The notes beneath the pieces were generated by a model. The model saw only the letters and a program-made list of their open reading frames with translations, searched no databases and was not told where the DNA came from. Below, piece after piece: positions 62,123-64,000 of a stretch of DNA of 64,000 nucleotides. Position 1 is the first letter of the stretch; every line of letters begins with the position of its first letter. A program made the position numbers and the translations under genes. Source of the DNA: Flavobacteriales bacterium (lineage in GTDB: Bacteria; Bacteroidota; Bacteroidia; Flavobacteriales_F; PHOS-HE28); NCBI GenBank assembly GCA_016710965.1, contig JADJTW010000011.1, positions 1 to 64,000 on the forward strand, written 5' to 3'.

Positions 62123-63601
62123 TCAAACGATCTTATCAGGACGACGACGTATGCGAATGACTTTGATGCCGCCGGGCCCGGAAAGGTCTTGCTTGGTCAG
62201 GTGGATGACCACACGGCATTTCGTGACCGTGGTCATGGGCTTGTTCGTATTGCCGATTATGATCGGCCGACCAATGAGTTTGTCCGATCTGCAGCCAAGG
62301 TCGATATCACCAACACTTGTGCTGTCTACGAAGATGTAGTTGTATTGGTCGTCGCGGCGACGGGTGTCAGTGGCTTCCACCTCCGATTCTGCGACAACTT
62401 TCCCGCCTTCAGCGAACACGGGATTTCGATGGGTCTTGGACCATCCATCAACATGCTCATCATAGATGGCCTCCCCGTTCACCTTCAACCATGCCCCCAC
62501 TTCCTTCAACCGCACGTAGGCCGTTGAGTCGAGTTGCCCATCCGGTCCCGGTGCCACGTTCAGCAGAAGACTTCCCCCGCGCGAGACCACTTGCACCAGC
62601 GTGCGGATGATCTCGTCCGTGCTCTTGTACTGCTCGTTCGGCACCCAGCTCCAGCTCGTGCCCATGGGCATGCAGGTCTCCCACGGCACGCCGAGGTCGG
62701 CATCGGGTACGTGGCCTTCTGGTGTGATGTAGTTCTCGAACTCACCCCCCACGGTCCGATCCACAACGAGCAAGCCGGGCTGCTTAGCACGCGCCATCGT
62801 CGCGATGCGCTTCATATCGATGTCCTGTTCGATGGTGATCGCCTTCTGCCAACTTACGCTGGTGTCGATGCTGCTGAAGGGGCGTACCCAGCCGCCGTCG
62901 AGCCAGAGGATGTCCACAGGGCCATATCCGGTCATCAGCTCTTCGATCTGCGCATAGGTGTGGTCCTTAAACTCCTGCCAACGCTCGGGATGCTTTGCGG
63001 GCAGGTAGTTCACGCTGCGGTCCTTCGGCGGGAAGTAGGACCACCAGTAGTCGGGGCTGTGCCAGTCGGGCTTGCTGAAGTAGGCTCCTGTCCACAGTCC
63101 CTCGTTGCGGAAAGCGGTGAAGATTTCCTTGGTCACGTTGGCACGCGGGCTTGTGCGGAAGGGCGTGTGCGGCGAGGTGATCCGGTAGTCCGTGGTCTTG
63201 GTGTCGAACATGCAGAAGCCGTCGTGGTGCTTGGTGGTGAAGACCATGTACTTCATGCCGGCGTCCTTCGCGGCCTTGGCCCACTTGTCCGGGTCGAACT
63301 TCACCGGATCGAACGTGCGCTGCAGGTTCTCATAGTTGCGCACGTACTCGGCATAGGTCTTCCCGTGCGACGAGTCGCGGCGGCACCAGTCCTCATCCTC
63401 CGGACAGATGCTCCAGCTCTCCACCACGCCCCATTGGCTGTACGGCCCCCAGTGCATCAGCAGGCCGAACTTGAGGTCCTGCCATTGTGCGAGCTTGTTC
63501 TGCACGACTGGATCCACCGGCGCCATGTACGGAGCTTGCGCAAGGCCATTGATCGAGGCCGATAGAACAAAGAGCCCGGTGAATGCGACCCCGTAGTTCA
63601 T
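62123..63601 (-). CDS. Alpha-L-fucosidase, GH29, second paralogue
   Basis: The 492-residue product has a signal peptide (ends G-L-A-Q) and a full GH29 domain. Motifs are G-L-L-M-H-W-G-P-Y, T-K-H-H-D-G (His125-His126) and nucleophile Asp235 in W-L-D-G-G-W. A C-terminal beta domain follows. It differs clearly from the 58211 enzyme, so it is likely to have another linkage preference. Its ATG overlaps the stop of the preceding T9SS-tailed gene (ATGA at 63598-63601), making it the second gene of that operon. An in-frame upstream extension lies within the preceding gene and was rejected. Confidence 0.92.
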   Translation of the reverse strand: MNYGVAFTGLFVLSASINGLAQAPYMAPVDPVVQNKLAQWQDLKFGLLMHWGPYSQWGVVESWSICPEDEDWCRRDSSHGKTYAEYVRNYENLQRTFDPVKFDPDKWAKAAKDAGMKYMVFTTKHHDGFCMFDTKTTDYRITSPHTPFRTSPRANVTKEIFTAFRNEGLWTGAYFSKPDWHSPDYWWSYFPPKDRSVNYLPAKHPERWQEFKDHTYAQIEELMTGYGPVDILWLDGGWVRPFSSIDTSVSWQKAITIEQDIDMKRIATMARAKQPGLLVVDRTVGGEFENYITPEGHVPDADLGVPWETCMPMGTSWSWVPNEQYKSTDEIIRTLVQVVSRGGSLLLNVAPGPDGQLDSTAYVRLKEVGAWLKVNGEAIYDEHVDGWSKTHRNPVFAEGGKVVAESEVEATDTRRRDDQYNYIFVDSTSVGDIDLGCRSDKLIGRPIIIGNTNKPMTTVTKCRVVIHLTKQDLSGPGGIKVIRIRRRPDKIV

Positions 63602-64000
63602 GGCACCATGATCCTCACCATGCACGCCTGCCCGATGGTGCTTAACCGCACGATCAGCAACCCGGGAGGAAGACCGGTCCTGGGGATCCGAGCATGCCCT
63701 GCGGTCCATGAGGTCCGTTCACTCAAGAGCGCCCTTCCCGCAGCATCGAACAACTGCACGCTTCCCGGACCCGAGGCATCCGGCCAGAGGAACTCCAACC
63801 CCGCGGCCGTCAATGTCGCATAGGCGGGCTGATGCGCCAGTGCCTCGGGAACTCCCACGTGCTCGGGTGTACGACAGAAGGAATAGGTGTCCACCAATGA
63901 AGCGGTTGTGCTCATGCTGTCGGTGCGCCAGCCACTGAAGGTGATGCATATATCATCGCCATCATCTTCCACCCGCACTTCTCCGAACTGCCCGTTCCAG
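63598..64000 (-). CDS. T9SS cargo protein, C-terminal end only (5' end outside window)
   Basis: The frame is open from the right edge, and 133 codons are seen. The visible start reads W-N-G-Q-F-G-E-V-R-V-E-D-D-G-D-D-I-C, a beta-type domain. The last ~70 residues (G-S-V-Q-L-F-D-A-A-G-R-A-L-L and G-L-P-P-G-L-L-I-V-R-L) form a type A T9SS sorting domain. It is transcribed with the GH29 gene it overlaps, so it may be another glycan-acting surface protein. Confidence 0.75.
   Translation of the reverse strand, partial: WNGQFGEVRVEDDGDDICITFSGWRTDSMSTTASLVDTYSFCRTPEHVGVPEALAHQPAYATLTAAGLEFLWPDASGPGSVQLFDAAGRALLSERTSWTAGHARIPRTGLPPGLLIVRLSTIGQACMVRIMVP

Noticed and set aside
62114..62527. 137-residue plus-strand frame at the end of the second GH29 gene
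   Set aside because: It is antisense to GH29 coding sequence and lacks any recognisable motif.

Overview
The window is one contiguous piece of a GC-rich Bacteroidota chromosome, most likely from the Flavobacteriales side. The evidence is the type IX secretion system (T9SS) hardware and cargo (PorP/SprF, PorW/SprE, type A and type B sorting domains, SprB-type repeats), a split ATP synthase operon without beta and epsilon genes, a GH3 protein, and TAnnTTTG/TAnnTTCG-like -7 promoter elements. Genus cannot be decided from the sequence. No gene-free stretch exceeds 300 bases; the largest gap is about 225 bp at 40283-40506.

Layout. (1) 1-12.3 kb: the 3' 11.3 kb of a giant surface protein of 39 complete 88-residue repeats plus PKD and type B T9SS domains, followed by its PorP/SprF partner. 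(2) 12.3-23.7 kb: a minus-strand unit of bactofilin, two small membrane proteins and F1Fo ATP synthase a, c, b, delta, alpha and gamma; then PorW/SprE, a membrane-anchored M23 peptidase and a GH3 protein. (3) 23.7-32.6 kb: housekeeping and small envelope genes: Rieske protein, GYF-domain membrane protein, Sua5, a cysteine-less ArsC-like protein, a carboxypeptidase-like-domain protein, Dxr, RseP, an orphan receiver and an OmpA protein. (4) 32.7-40.3 kb: a minus-strand operon-like run of four secreted-protein genes, here called D, C, B and A in transcription order. All four are interrupted by frame changes. An 8-G tract sits just inside the first gene, and a symmetric palindrome cluster lies upstream. 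(5) 40.5-52.4 kb: FAD oxidoreductase, a flavodoxin remnant, a frame-split alpha-2-macroglobulin lipoprotein, a beta-propeller sensor without a kinase, and small secreted proteins. (6) 52.4-64 kb: methylmalonyl-CoA epimerase, two paralogous multi-pass membrane proteins flanking a HAD hydrolase and a tRNA(CAU), GalE, two GH29 fucosidases, a DUF4838 protein, a DUF433/DUF5615 toxin-antitoxin pair and the end of another T9SS cargo gene.

How it fits together. Much of the window builds or uses the cell envelope: ATP synthase, a wall-shaping pair (bactofilin, M23), T9SS parts, and several secreted cargos including glycan-cleaving enzymes. The most interesting stretch is 32.7-43.5 kb. It holds about ten frame disruptions, a poly-G tract that leaves the first gene without a usable start, a 171-bp duplicated sorting-domain cassette with a displaced older sorting domain beside it, and a twin-dyad regulatory region. 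This could be a phase-variable or decaying surface-protein operon. A patch of poor assembly must be excluded first.
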